Source: Amblyornis subalaris
Lineage: Eukaryota; Chordata; Aves; Passeriformes; Ptilonorhynchidae
Length of the DNA stretch: 64,000 nucleotides
Reading direction: 5' to 3'
Assembly (NCBI GenBank): GCA_018881555.1
Contig: JACAXG010000052.1
Span: 2,914,001-2,978,000, forward strand
In this document: piece after piece, positions 1 to 11,941 of the stretch
How positions within the stretch are numbered: the stretch's first letter is position 1
Layout: each line of letters begins with the position of its first letter
Notes under the pieces: generated by a model
Databases searched by the model: none
Told to the model about the DNA's origin: nothing
The model's input: only the letters and a program-made list of their open reading frames with translations
Program-made: the position numbers and the translations under genes

Positions 1-2754
1 TGAGTTAGTCTTCAAGTATGGGTTGGCAGTGCTCTAGAAGTGCATGTAAAGAGCTGTGATTGATGACACTTTAAAATCTTTTAAAGTGTTGGACAGTAGT
101 TGGAACTCTTCCAGTTCCTTTTTCAGAGAATCTTTCAGTTGCAAGAAAATTGCAAGTAGGAAATGAAAAGATTTCTCTTAAGAAAAAAAGTAGAGAAAAA
201 CATTGCTTTCTATAAATCGATAACAGTTACAAGGCAACTTAATTTTTTACTTGTTCCATCTAACCAATGAGATCTTTTTTGTAGACAGTGCCCTACAGAA
301 TTTTGAAAGGAAAAAATGAGCCGAGTTATTTTTCCACTTTTGAGAGTGAGAGCATGCAAAGTTGGTCTAGTTAGGAGGCAGATTTGGAGGCTGCTATTTC
401 TGATAGCGCTGCCGTTTTCACTTTTAATTTTGAGATCTATATTCAGCTAAATCAACATTTGGCTAAAATGTCTTTGTTGAAAGAGTATACATTAATAATT
501 AGGGACCTTTTATTTTAAGAAGGTGGTAGATTTGTAATTTTTGATTGTGGCTTTATTGGGGTAAAGTTTACAATAGTCACATGAAACAATTAAACAGAGC
601 AAAATGAAAAAAAATAATGAGATGTAGTACACTTTGTCTACTTTGCATCCCAGCCAGTATCCAAGATGGATTTATTTTGTGCTTGCCAGAGATGTGCTCT
701 CTTTTAGGTTTCATGTGTTGCTGGATTTAGGAAGACAGTATTTCCTTTGCATTTCAGTGCCAAAGAACTATGTGGGATAGGCAGGGATGGGAGGCTCGAC
801 TCTGTGCTTAGCAATCACAGACACCTGCCTGAGTCAGTTCTGGTGGATAGCTTGAATAAAATATGTTCCTTTTCCAAAAAAGAAGATCTTAGCTCATCCT
901 CGCCTCAGAAGTGTCTACTAAAATCATGACACCAGAATAATTCTCATGCTCAAAAGACCTTCAGAAAACCTCTCCGTTGGCTGACAGCACAGGAAGTCTC
1001 AGATGTTTAGTTCACACATAAGTGAGTACATTGTACTTGTTAAAAAATAGGTGAGAGGACACTTGCAGTGCTCAAATCCTGGGAGAAGCACTGGAGGCCC
1101 TGAAGGATTTATTTGGTGGTGGTGAGGAAGGAAGGAAAGCAGTTTCTGTGGGCTCTTTTTGTGGCTTTGGTTATTTGGTGTTTAACTTAGCCTGGGTATT
1201 GTGAGAGCAGGTAGACCTAGCCAGCCTGTGATTTCCTATAGTAGGGAGAGCACCAGGAGCATAGTGGTTTGGTACCCAAGTTCTCTTGAGGGCATAGCCC
1301 GAAATGAAACACATTTGTACCTTCAGATCCCTCTCTCAAATACTACTGAAGTTCCATTTGTGTGTGGCTTTCATGGACAAATCCTTTTTTCTTGCCTTAA
1401 ACAAAAAGAGAAAAAAAAAGAGGAATTAAATTAAAAGAAGGAGGTTTCTTCTTGTGAGGAGTCCTGACTGCAGTTGATGTTGCATGTTCCCATCCATCTG
1501 CTCTCATCCCTGTGTGTTTAGCTTGTTTTGCTGCCTTTTGCCTCTTGCCAGCAGCACTGCCCTACCCCTCTTTGGTTGAGGAATGTTGTTCTCTTCCTCT
1601 TGCTGTAACTTCTGTTGATAACTTTGTCATTAAAAAGCTTCTTTAATTCTTATTTTCAGCCACATTTTCTGGATCCTGGATTATTTTAAAGTGGTCTCCT
1701 TTTAATGAAAAGTGTAGTGACTTTAACTACTCCCTACCCCTGTTTTTTCTTAACATTTCTACTTGTACAGTTGTGCTTTCAAGCCGTCTGACCAAAGAAG
1801 GCTTTATAGATTACATTTATATATATCTATATCTATCTATGTGTGAATATATATATTTTCTAAAATGGCTACTTGTTTTGTGTAAGGAGTATTTTCTCAG
1901 TTGTTCCGTGCCTAACTGGCGAGCCCTTTGAGCAGGGCTGCCTTCCTGAAAGCACAGCTTTCCATGGCAGAGAGAAGGGAAGGTGGGGTGAGGGTGCTCC
2001 CCTGCATTTGGTTGTGGGTGCTGTAGTGTCTTTCAGCAGACCCAGAGCAAACTGGGGTTACTCCCATGCCCAAGCTGACTCCTTGCATATTACCGTGATA
2101 TCAAAAATAGAAACGTGAGGGTAGTGTGAAAAGTCTTTTCATATTGGTATGTATGAGAAATATGAAAATAATCAGTGGAAATACTCTCCTCATGTTATAT
2201 AATGTTAAAACTAATTTAGAAAACCCAAAAATTCTAATCTCTCAAGGAATCTGTAATAGTAATTTTTAAAGGAGAGAACAGAAATGAGACGCATGCTATG
2301 GCAATCATTTGTTATAATCTAAAACAGTAATTCCAGTCAGTGTTTGTCAGACATTATAGAGTTTTCAGTTTAAAAGCTGAACAACTAAACTCCAGCTCTT
2401 TTGAAGCTTGAGGTTTGGCAGCTGTGTGAGGTACGGGAATTGTGTCCTGAAAGTGTCTTGACAGCACNGAAATGCCATAGAAGAAACGAAGCCACAAAGC
2501 CACATTTAACCAACATATAAGTTGCAAAGACATTTAAGGATTTCTGCCTGGATGAACAAGTTCGAATTTAGCCACGGGTGTTCAGAGTCTTAGTTGGTGG
2601 TGGACAGGTTGGCATTTAAGTAGATAGCACAAGAAGTATACAAGTTGGAGGAAGTTATACTCACTGGAGGTAGGACTTAGTGAACTGAGAAGGAATATTA
2701 TATATAATATCTCAACATGGGATCAAATTGTAGTTTCATTGATTTGTATATCAG
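1..2754. other. Unique non-coding sequence, no gene recognised
   Basis: AT-rich single-copy DNA with frequent stops in all frames. Short open frames (for example 747-929 and 1873-2118) show no recognisable protein and no paired splice signals around a sensible exon. A pyrimidine tract ending in AG near 1660 is followed by only short reading frames, so I do not call an exon there. The only structured element is an AT microsatellite at 1817-1857. It is likely intronic or intergenic. Confidence 0.6.
1817..1857. repeat. AT-rich microsatellite (TA/TATC)
   Basis: An alternating TA run passes into TATC-like units and back into TA. It is impure, with interruptions such as GTGTGA, which suggests an older or low-mutability simple repeat. 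Confidence 0.75.
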
Positions 2755-3095
2755 AGCAGACCCTTATGATCATCTAATTCAATTTAAATGCCATCAGTAG
2801 AGTATCACCTTGTGCTGCACAAACCATGCATGGTCTCTTGGAGCTGGAACATTTTGTGAGTAGATGTTTGTAATGTAAAAAACTTCATGTGGTGGGGAAT
2901 CAGCTGTCTTCTTTGGTGAGCTGTTCCAGTGGTTATAATTACTCTAATCTCTATGCATTATTCCTTCCCTGAATTTATCCATATATTTGGCTTCCAGCCA
3001 CTTAACCTTGTTATACTTCTGTCTCTTAAATAAGTGGTCAACCAGTCTCCTGTCAATTCCTTCTCTGTCTTCATTTTCAGAATATGCATAATTGA
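2755..3095 (-). mobile_element. Ancient, diverged CR1-like LINE, 3' portion, antisense
   Basis: Read on the plus strand, this segment follows the order of the complement of an old CR1 3' region known from turtles, crocodilians and birds. First comes a 'gatcatctaattcaattt' block, then 'gtggggaatcagctg', then 'gagctgttccagtggttataatta', then a block ending in 'cttccagccacttaaccttgttat'. The element's own sense strand is therefore minus, with its 3' end near 2755. Many substitutions and small indels separate it from the younger CR1 copies in the window, and no reading frame survives. It is a dead fragment of a non-LTR retrotransposon. The family was assigned from memory of the consensus, so subfamily and exact ends are uncertain. 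Confidence 0.6.
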
Positions 3096-6000
3096 ACAGT
3101 GTTTTGCTTCATGGCTGTTAAAGACGGTGAATTGATTTAAATCATTTTGACTTCAAAGTAGTGGGCAGGAAAACTTGATTTAAACAATCAGTTTAAATCT
3201 ACTTTGGTTTCTGCAGTTCATACTCATTTTCCATTCTAAGTGCTGTGTGTTGGGTAAGTGATGTTTTGTGTGCTGATACACATCAGGTGAAATAGTCTTT
3301 ATGCACAGTATACACAAATTTTTGTCCGAGAGAATGTGTTGTATGCATACCTATATATTTAAAAAGTTTGTGGAGTTAATATTCGTTGGCTGTGTTTGAA
3401 TTTTTGGATGTTTGATATTACATTATGACTGATGTGGTTCTGATTTACTAAGTGGTTCAGTTTTATGGTTGACTTTGTCAAATATACTTTAATTAGAAAT
3501 TGGAATTCATAAACCATGGAAAACATCATTAAAATAATTTTTACTAATATCTTGATTTCTTTTTGATGTGCCAGGTTACTTTAAAGATTTTGATAAAATG
3601 TATTAGTGTTTAAAATTAACTTTTATACTGAATAAAGGAAAAATAACATGTAGTTATTAAGAGAAACTCACAGTTTCTGTTAAAAATACCCTGGAGAGTT
3701 TTAGAACTAGTAGGTATCCCCCTTCAGCATATTCTTTATATTAAAAGANGGGAAGAGAAACATATTTACCTAGTTTATTTTGCTCATGGTAGATTTTTCA
3801 ACTTCTGAATGAGCTAGTAATTTGTGGTGGTTGTATAAGCTGTGAGAAAGAAGATATTCTGTTCTGCACCTGCTTATTGATTAGTTTGTGTTTCAGTTTT
3901 GTTTAGTCTGTGGTTTTTATTGGGTAAGTAGTTTCTTTGAAACTTAAGCAGCAAATGAGTACTGCTTGAGCATTGATGAAAGAAGGAATGTAAATTGGTT
4001 TCATAATTTCAAATGTAATTTTGTTGAATAATTTAAGTGAGTCAGTATTTTTCATTGGAACATATAATATTGTTACAGAAAAAAGCCATTTCTTTACCAG
4101 ACAGATTTTGGAGCAGCCTGGGTTAGTTGTTCCTCTTAGGAATACTAAACNTTGTCAAATGGTAGGAGTGGCCAATTATTCTTGTTTTGTGGAACTGCCT
4201 ATGAAAATAACTTTTTCAAATATTTAATTTATTCTCAGCAATGACAGCGACACCCCAGTTCTCAGGTGTCTTTTCAGGCATGTCTATTCAGTGTATTATC
4301 TAAAGTATGAAATAGGATACTCATTGGCCAGCAGTACCGGCTGAGCAGGAGCACCCAGGCTCAGTGTTTGGTGTGCTTACCTTGTGCTGCGCTTCTCAGA
4401 CCCTCCCCTCTCTTACTCTGTTTTGGGTTTTTTTGCGTATGCTTTTTCAGGATCATTTCAAATTTAATAATGCTGTTACTTGGATAGTCCACTCGCTCTC
4501 CCCTGCAACTGCTTGTCATTAATCATACCAGTTTTAAAAGAGTTATTAAGAATACCAGGTGATTTTGCTGACCTCTGCTCAACTTGGGGAAGTTTTGCTC
4601 TTTTCACGGTAATCTTATCATTGAAGTCCTACCGGTACTCAAACAAACTCGAGCTTTTCACTTTAATTATTTCATCCTTTTTGGAGACTTTTTTCAGTGC
4701 TTAGATATATACTGTCCTATTTCCTCAGTCTTTTCAAGTGGATACAATTATCTAAATAAAACTTAATTTCTGCATATTCTGACTTTAAAACTGTGATCAT
4801 AGGTAACCTTATTTTACAGGGAAACCAAACTAAAGATGGGCCTTTCTCCTTTTTTTTTTTCCTCTGCCTTCTCCCTAACTTCTTGAAATAACAACTAAAG
4901 ACCAAAGCAAGAATTTTTTGCTGGCCAGCTTTTTCATTGTGTAGTTTTGTTCAGTGTGATAACTTCCTTTCTACTTGTATTTGTGATGGAGCCAGGCAAA
5001 ATGATGTTGGACTCAGAGTTATCAAAAAACAGTACAGTTGGAAATGTAATTTGCTTCTTCCTCACAGAGGAGAAGGAAGTTTGTTGGCTGTGTTGCTTTC
5101 TTCTTGCAAATTGACGTAACTAGTTCAGATCCTGTGAGAAGGATCAGGGCTGGGAACAAGGACCATTGTGCAGTCTAGCCTTGTGCAGCAAGTCAGAAAA
5201 CTGGAAAGCGGTGGTCAGAGGAAAGGTTTTATGAATGCTTCAAGCTGCCTGAGAGCGAAATGAATCAGGTAAAGAGCACTAGAAAAATATCCTGGCGATG
5301 GAGACTCTCTGATGAGAGAATATCTCTTCATGCTCTTGAGAGAAGTCCAAATGGGTGCTTACTTATCTGTGTTTTAAAAAAGGAAAATGAAATACATTAC
5401 AAAGCTAATTTTACAATCACCTCGTGCACTGCTACTGCAAAACTAATGGTCCTCTGAGGAAGAACACCACCTTTATAAGATCCAGTTGATTTTCAGTCAC
5501 TTGTTAGTCCAAGCATTTGATCTGGTTCCTCCTCTGTGACAGACTGTTCTCCAGTGCAGTGTCTTAGTTGAGGCTTCCAGTGGGATGGTTGCACTTCCGT
5601 CCGTTGAGCTTGCTGCTGTTTATGATTTTTATGTTCTTTAGGAACCACTAGTTTATTAAGAAATAGCCCCATACTATGCAGCAGTGAGGCTCTTGAACGT
5701 CTCTACACTGAGCTTTTGAACTTTGGTCATCTGAGTACAGTGCCTTGCATGGCAGAGAAGAAATGTGAGCCCAAAGCATTTGTGGTCATTAGCTTAAAAT
5801 CTTTCCTCTGCAAAGGCTAATAGTAATTTCATTATTTTACTCAAGTGGAATTTTCAGGTGGTGTTTCTTGTTCTTCACCAGTAATGTTGCTCTTGCTTTC
5901 TCCATGCAATGACTGTTAGCCTTTTTATCTCTTTTTACTTTTGAGTTTTTAGGGTTTTTTTAATGCAAAATTAGTTTCCATTGCACAATTCTAAATGTAA

Positions 6001-9000
6001 AAACCAGTCATACCTTAATTTACATTTTCATGTTATAGATGACATAGTGTGTTATAGGTCCCTGGAGCCCTGAGTTTCTGCTGAGGATTTATTGCAGCAG
6101 TTCCTGAAAACAGTGTGGTAAAGCAGTAACCCCTTGGTTTCTGGGTTGGTGCCATAGGCAGCTGGAGCTGCACGTGGTGTCTCAGTGCGGGTGTCATTTA
6201 TTACCTTTGGAAAAGCTTGTGGTTCCTCACAAGTTGCCACATGGAAAGCAACTCCATTTGTTTCATTTAGGTGAGGCTGTCAGATGCCTTTTTTGTCCTG
6301 CTCTTCTGTAACTGGAACAGCTGAGGTTTGAGGTGACCATGACTTCACTTGCAATCTAGCAGGAGGGTCCCTGGGGTCTTTTCGTCTCCTTGTGCTCTGG
6401 GTGCAGGCTGCCTTTTTTATGTGTCCTTAGTTGTGTGTCTGCCTCCAGGATCTTGGGAGAGTATTTCTGTTCTTTTCCATCTGTTTCTCAGTTGTGCTGT
6501 TGGGCTCTGCGTACGTTGCCCTTCTCTGGGATGAAGGCAGGATGCAGGGGAGAGAAGCTACTAAATTAAGGGGTGTGGGGAGGACACAAACAGTTCACAA
6601 AAAGTAAAGGTATGTGCTTCATGACTAAATGGTGGCAAAAAGAAAGCACTTTGTTGCTCAGTATTGACTCAAGGTCTTTTGGAAACCACTTGCTGCTGAA
6701 TATGCATTCCATGCAACATGGATTTCTCTTATTGCAGCACTGGTAATTATCCACTGAAGATCTTGTCCATTACTTATATCTCAGTCATCAGCTTTGAAAT
6801 GACATTTCTTATTCTGCAGACAACTTTGAGACTTGTTGCAAGACAGAAATTGGTTTTCACTGCTTGCCAAAGAAGTTTACGTTCCTAATGTGATGTCTGG
6901 TATGTTGTATTAAGAGATTCTGTTGCAAGGGATTCATTTTTGTTGTTAGACAATCTTCCTTTGTAATGTCAAAAGTCTTCTCGCTGCTCCTTCGAAGCTT
7001 CAGGTTTTGTTTTGTGTTTTGTTCTTGAAGATGGGTCTCTGTAAGTTGCGGATTGGTGCTGNGTGCAGTAAATTACTACAGCCAAANTCTGTGAGTTCCT
7101 CTTGATGTGCATTACATCATGAGGAGTTTCTTGAAGGGCTGGTGTTTCTTTCATTACCCTGAGCCGCCAAGGGGCTTCCATGTCTTAACCAGTTGAGTTT
7201 CTCTGAGTGAGCAAAATGCAGCATCTTGAGGAACTTTGGGTATGTTTTGTATATGAAAACAGTTGCTGAGGTGTCTTGTGGGTAGATGGGAGCAGGTGAG
7301 AGGCTGTGATGTGTATTTTTCTAGTCTGGATTCTTTTGGTGAAGCTTCAGAATCTTTGTTTTTCAGCAAGTATGTTTGGACACAAAATGCTCTCTAAATA
7401 TATAATTTAAAAACACATTACCTTGCTTTTTGGAAACAGAAGTCTTACAGAACTTCTGACAGACAAGGAAATGATTTCGGTGTTGCTTTGATCTGTCTTC
7501 AGTATGCAAGAGCACAAAAACACTGTTGCAGGCATTTTGTTTTAAAGTCTTCACATTTATGGAAGTGGAATTCATAAATTTGTTGTTTGTATTTAAGACT
7601 TTACTTTTTCCTCCTTTCTTTTTCAGATATGTCATTACTACTTTGCAGATAATCCTACTTCTTCCAAAGATCCCATCAACAAAATTACTTTTGAGCGTAT
7701 TTTGTGCTCCGTACCATTTATTTTATGTCTGCAGGATGCAGCAAGCAGTCATGCCTTAGGTTGATCTAAATATCTGTAAAATAAGAAAAATAGTAGGAAA
7801 AAATCAAGTAAACAGCATTCTGTTATAACATGCTTCTCTGTTCCTAGATTTGGTCTCTATCTTTATTAGCATTTGAACTTTACTGTGAGATGCATAATAA
7901 CGTTTTTAGAGAGGGTGGTGAGATGCACACCATGGGTGGTGTACTGACTGATAATTTGGAAGTCATGTAAGAAGTGCCTCATTTTTGCATGTGCAAAATA
8001 AATGTAATGCTGTTTACTCTGGGCACTTTTATATCTATGACTGGAAAAAATACATAGAAAAGCTGAGTAATACAAGGGTTATGAGATGTATGTTTCAGAT
8101 ACCAAGGTCCACAGGGATTTCTGTAGATGATTGCTATGTACATCAGTTGCCTCTGCATGTTGGTACTTTTTTTTGGAAGATATAAGGAAAAGTGTAGCTT
8201 CTTTGTCAGACTGAGAATAAGTTCTGTGAGCCTTGTAGCCATGAAAAGTGTATTGAAGGAGGCTGTTTGCAAGAGGTATTACCCACTTGGTTTCCTTGGA
8301 AACATGAAACATGATTTACAAATATTGACTTGAGAAAGCTGCAGCTTAGAGGAAATCCTAAACTGTTGGTTCAGGCTTTTAAATTAATGTCTCTAAAGAG
8401 TTCAGGCTGTATTGAAAGTCACTGCATGTCCACGAAATGACATTCATAATAATTCTGTGTTTCTTGATGTAATAGCCAATTCTGAATGCTGGAGGACTGG
8501 AGAGAATCTGAGTTTTGCTGGAAAAGGGGTACTGAACTGGGAAACCTGGCTCCACTTTCACCTCTGTTAAACAGCTCAACTCCCAACAGAGTTAATAAAT
8601 TGGTGCTCCTAAAAGTCAGGTAGTTAGTGCCTTACCACTGATGGAGTGCAATCTGGAATGCTTTCTTCTTGGTGAAGTTTAGACGCTGTAAATCATCATT
8701 CATGTCTAGTAAGTGTTTTGAATGCTCTTTGTTATGTTCATGCAAGACATTGTGTGATAAGCCTAAATAAATTACATTTACTGGATAATTTATTTTTATT
8801 ATATAGGAATTTTCATATACACTTACTTTTAAAGATTGCTGATCATAATTTGGTCTTGCTGGCCTCATTAAATTTTTCAAAATGAAAGCTCCTTTATCCC
8901 TGGAGCACAGTGTTAAGTTATCTTGAAGTTGATGTTGGATTCATGCTGGGGGATGGAAAGGGTCATCAATATGAGGGAAGAAGCACACAGCAGAGTNTTG

Positions 9001-11804
9001 CATACATGTTGTGAGTGCTGGGTGGTGGGTAGAGATTGCATCTGTGCACTCATTAATGAGGAGCAGATCTTGGTTTGGTCAATCTAACAGAGGTGCTGTT
9101 GGTTGTGGTTTTATTTGTGCTTCTCCTACTGTCAGTGCTGGCTTATGTGGTTCCAGTTACCACCCATCTCCTGTGGTGTGTGTCCCTCTGTCACTCAGAC
9201 AACTTCCGCTGTCACTGGACTGGACTAGATCAAGAATCTTCCCAAACTTCTTCGGTTTCACTGATTTGTTCNTAACTTGCATTATTTTGCGGGTTCATCT
9301 GCCAGAACAGCTATGGCTGTGCAGGAGCAGACCAGGCGGTTGGAGGCATGAAAGCACCTCTAGCCATTCCCAGAGTTAGGAGTGTGAAAGCCTTACATCC
9401 CCCATGCTCTTAATCTAGAGGAAAACACCTCCAGAGCAGAGATGAAGTGAGATCTTGGATTTTCCTGCAGAAAAACCATGTGTTTGTCTTCTGGTTGTAG
9501 TGCTAGTAGTCTCATGGCCATGAGGAGGTGGCAAGGCACAGTTTTTAACAAAGTGTGATGAATTAGGATGAAAAGGTGANGTACTTCGAAAGAATATGAA
9601 CATCCAAGTCTTTGCGTCTGTTTTAGACTTGGATAAGAAGCTGTGTCTCAAGCCATTGGATTCTTTTCCTCCCAAGATGGTTTCATGTTTTATGCAAAAT
9701 ATCATTACTCCTTATGAACTGTGCTTCAGTTAGAGATTATAAAGGTGTTTATGGTGAGCGGCCTTAGGTGGCTTTATGTGGCTATGTTAATTAAGGCAGG
9801 ATGAGCCTAGGTCTACCTTCATATGGGGTTACAGGAGGGTTTGACACTGGAAGTAGGAGGTGGGATGCAGGCAGGCAGTTAAACAGGTGCTTACAAGGAT
9901 CAGGTCCTCAGTATCCAGAGGCATTGGTGGTGTAGGCAAGCAAGGACTGCTGAAACCTGTAGGTCAGTGTGTCAGATAATATGGCTGTACCTGGGAGCTG
10001 CATGTCTTGAGACAAAGCATTGAGAGCAGATAGGACACCACAGAAGCCTTCTGTGCATGGGCCAAGCAGTGCTACTGTTCTCATCAAGCCAGTTGAACTA
10101 AGCAGAAGTGCTTTGCCTAATGCTTCCGTAAGTAGTGTCTAATGTGCTGGAGGTTACAAAGCTGTTGGTCTCTCTGGAGGCTAAGGAAGGATTCATGTGT
10201 ATTGTTTTTTGGTGGCTGGTTCTAGCAGGTGACGGCAGCTTGCTCTTGTCTTACCCCATGCGATGGCTGTGGATTACAGCGGAAGAGGCTGTGAGAAGGT
10301 AGAAAGATTAAAGAAGGTTAAAGGAGAAGGAAATTAGCGACCTGTGGAAAGAAAGTTCATGTGCAGAAAAGACATAGTGGAAAATGGCAAAAACCCCAGA
10401 AACCAATGGAGACTCCTATTGTTGGCAACTTGTGTACTGAAGGGAGGTCAGTAAAATGCAAAAAAGTCTTCTTGGTGTTTCCGGAAAGAAGACTGAGAAA
10501 GGACAGTGCTTGAGTCTTAGGGTGGGGTGATTTTTTTTGTTTGGTTGTTTTAAAGTCCACAGATAATTAAAGCAGAANGTAGTGTACGGCTGAAGTCAGA
10601 ACAGGTATACAGAGTAATTTGTTGAGAATCGTGAGCATGCCTCAGAAATTAAGTAGGACAGCTTAGGATGCCAAACATAAATACTAATAGAAAAGAAGAT
10701 AATTACATCAAATGAACTGTAGTTCTTTGTGTAACAAAATAAACTACATGGATTATTGCAAAGTCAGTCAAGATGGGAACAAGGATTTACAGCATAAGAG
10801 TTCTGCTAAAATTAGGATTGTTTTCATGTGAAGCCATTGTGCCAATACAAACTGAATTTCATGTTGTAGGATTGATTGTAAGATGAATGCCTCCAGAGGA
10901 ATCTNAAGAGAAGTCACTAACTTATTTAAACTTAGAAGGACGAAGGGATAACTGCAGTGAAGCTGTGTAGAGAATTCTCAGAATACAAAAGTAGAAGATG
11001 AAAATGTGTGAGATGGCAGTGTGATATTGCTTTTATTTGCAGAAATTATTATTCTGGTTTTTTTCATTTCATGATATGATTGTCTTCTGAATATCACTCA
11101 CTTTAAGTGATTAGAATAGTAGCCATATAAGTAAGGTATGCAACCTCTAAGGGAGAAGCTGGGAAAAAGTACACCCTTAGACTTGTTGCTCTTTTCTGAT
11201 TTTCTAGGGCATCACCAGTTAATTGGTAGTTACAAAAACTCAGTCCTGTAGAAACATCAAGGGAACTTTATATATTCACTGTTTTTCTGGCAGAATATTG
11301 ATACTATTTTGAGTTTTAGAATCCTTGTTGTTTCTAGCAAGTATTAGGTAGATTTTAGAAATAGTTATATGATATTTATTTAGCTGTTGGTTGTATAATA
11401 CTGGAGTCTTAGCACACCTCTCACCTTTGTGATGGCTCCAAAGCAGCTCCAACACATCAGTGTCAGTTGGCTCTTATTCTAGGTTATATTGACTTCTGGG
11501 AGTAAGGTGATGAAAGAAGTAAGAGATGACACTAACCACAGATGGAGAAATACCGATTCAAGTAGAAAGTATCTCTTTCTTACCNTTCAGCCTGTAATGT
11601 GCGTGAACCTCTCACTATCAGCCAGTTGTCTTACCAGGCATGAAAGCTNCAAGATGTTAAGAGCTTTCTGGACAGAGCATTTGTGTTATCTGTAACATGA
11701 TTGTGAAAGAAAGAAAGAGGTCTATTTCTGCTAGAGGAAAGATGGAGACTTCTGTTTTNGGCTCCACGATAGGATGCTTTTCCCATTGAAGCTGAAATCA
11801 CCAT
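3096..11804. other. Unique non-coding sequence, no gene recognised
   Basis: About 8.7 kb of AT-rich single-copy DNA. Open frames here (for example 7979-8272 minus, 9011-9379 plus, 9415-9705 minus) have no recognisable domains and overlap one another on both strands, as chance frames do. One exon-like segment at 7627-7764 is listed separately. A homopolymer T run lies near 4849-4860. No tRNA, rRNA or clear transposon was seen. Confidence 0.55.
7627..7764 (+). other. Weak exon candidate after a strong splice acceptor
   Basis: A long pyrimidine tract (cctcctttctttttcag) ends exactly at 7626. The frame starting at 7627 is open for 45 codons to a TGA at 7762-7764. It begins ICHYYFADNPTSSKDPINK and continues ITFERILCSVPF. 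The composition is protein-like (mixed acidic, Ser/Thr and hydrophobic residues), which makes it stand out from the surrounding low-complexity frames. No good donor follows: the GTs inside it (gtattt, gtacca, gttgat) are weak, so it would have to be a terminal exon or a short exon using a poor donor. No AATAAA lies close downstream. I do not recognise the peptide. Chance is a live alternative in a 64-kb window. Confidence 0.13.
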
Positions 11805-11941
11805 TTGAGGTGTTCAAGGCCAGGTTGGATGGGGCTTTGAGCAACCTGGTTTAGTGGAAAGTGTCCCTGCCCATGGCAGGGAGTTTGGAACTAGCTGATC
11901 TTTGAAGACCCTTCCAACCCAAGCCATTCTGTGATTCTAAA
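11805..11941 (+). mobile_element. CR1 LINE, 5'-truncated 3' end, sense
   Basis: The segment runs through the characteristic avian CR1 3' end: 'gtgttcaaggccaggttgga', 'gggctttgagcaacctggt', 'gtgtccctgcccatggcagg', 'ggaactagctgatctttgaa', 'cccttccaacccaa' and a final 'ccattctgtgattcta' tail. The order and direction place the element's sense on the plus strand, with its 3' terminus near 11941. Only about 137 bp of the roughly 4.5-kb element is present, the usual result of incomplete target-primed reverse transcription. It contains no coding sequence. The few differences from the remembered consensus suggest a moderate age. Confidence 0.93.
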
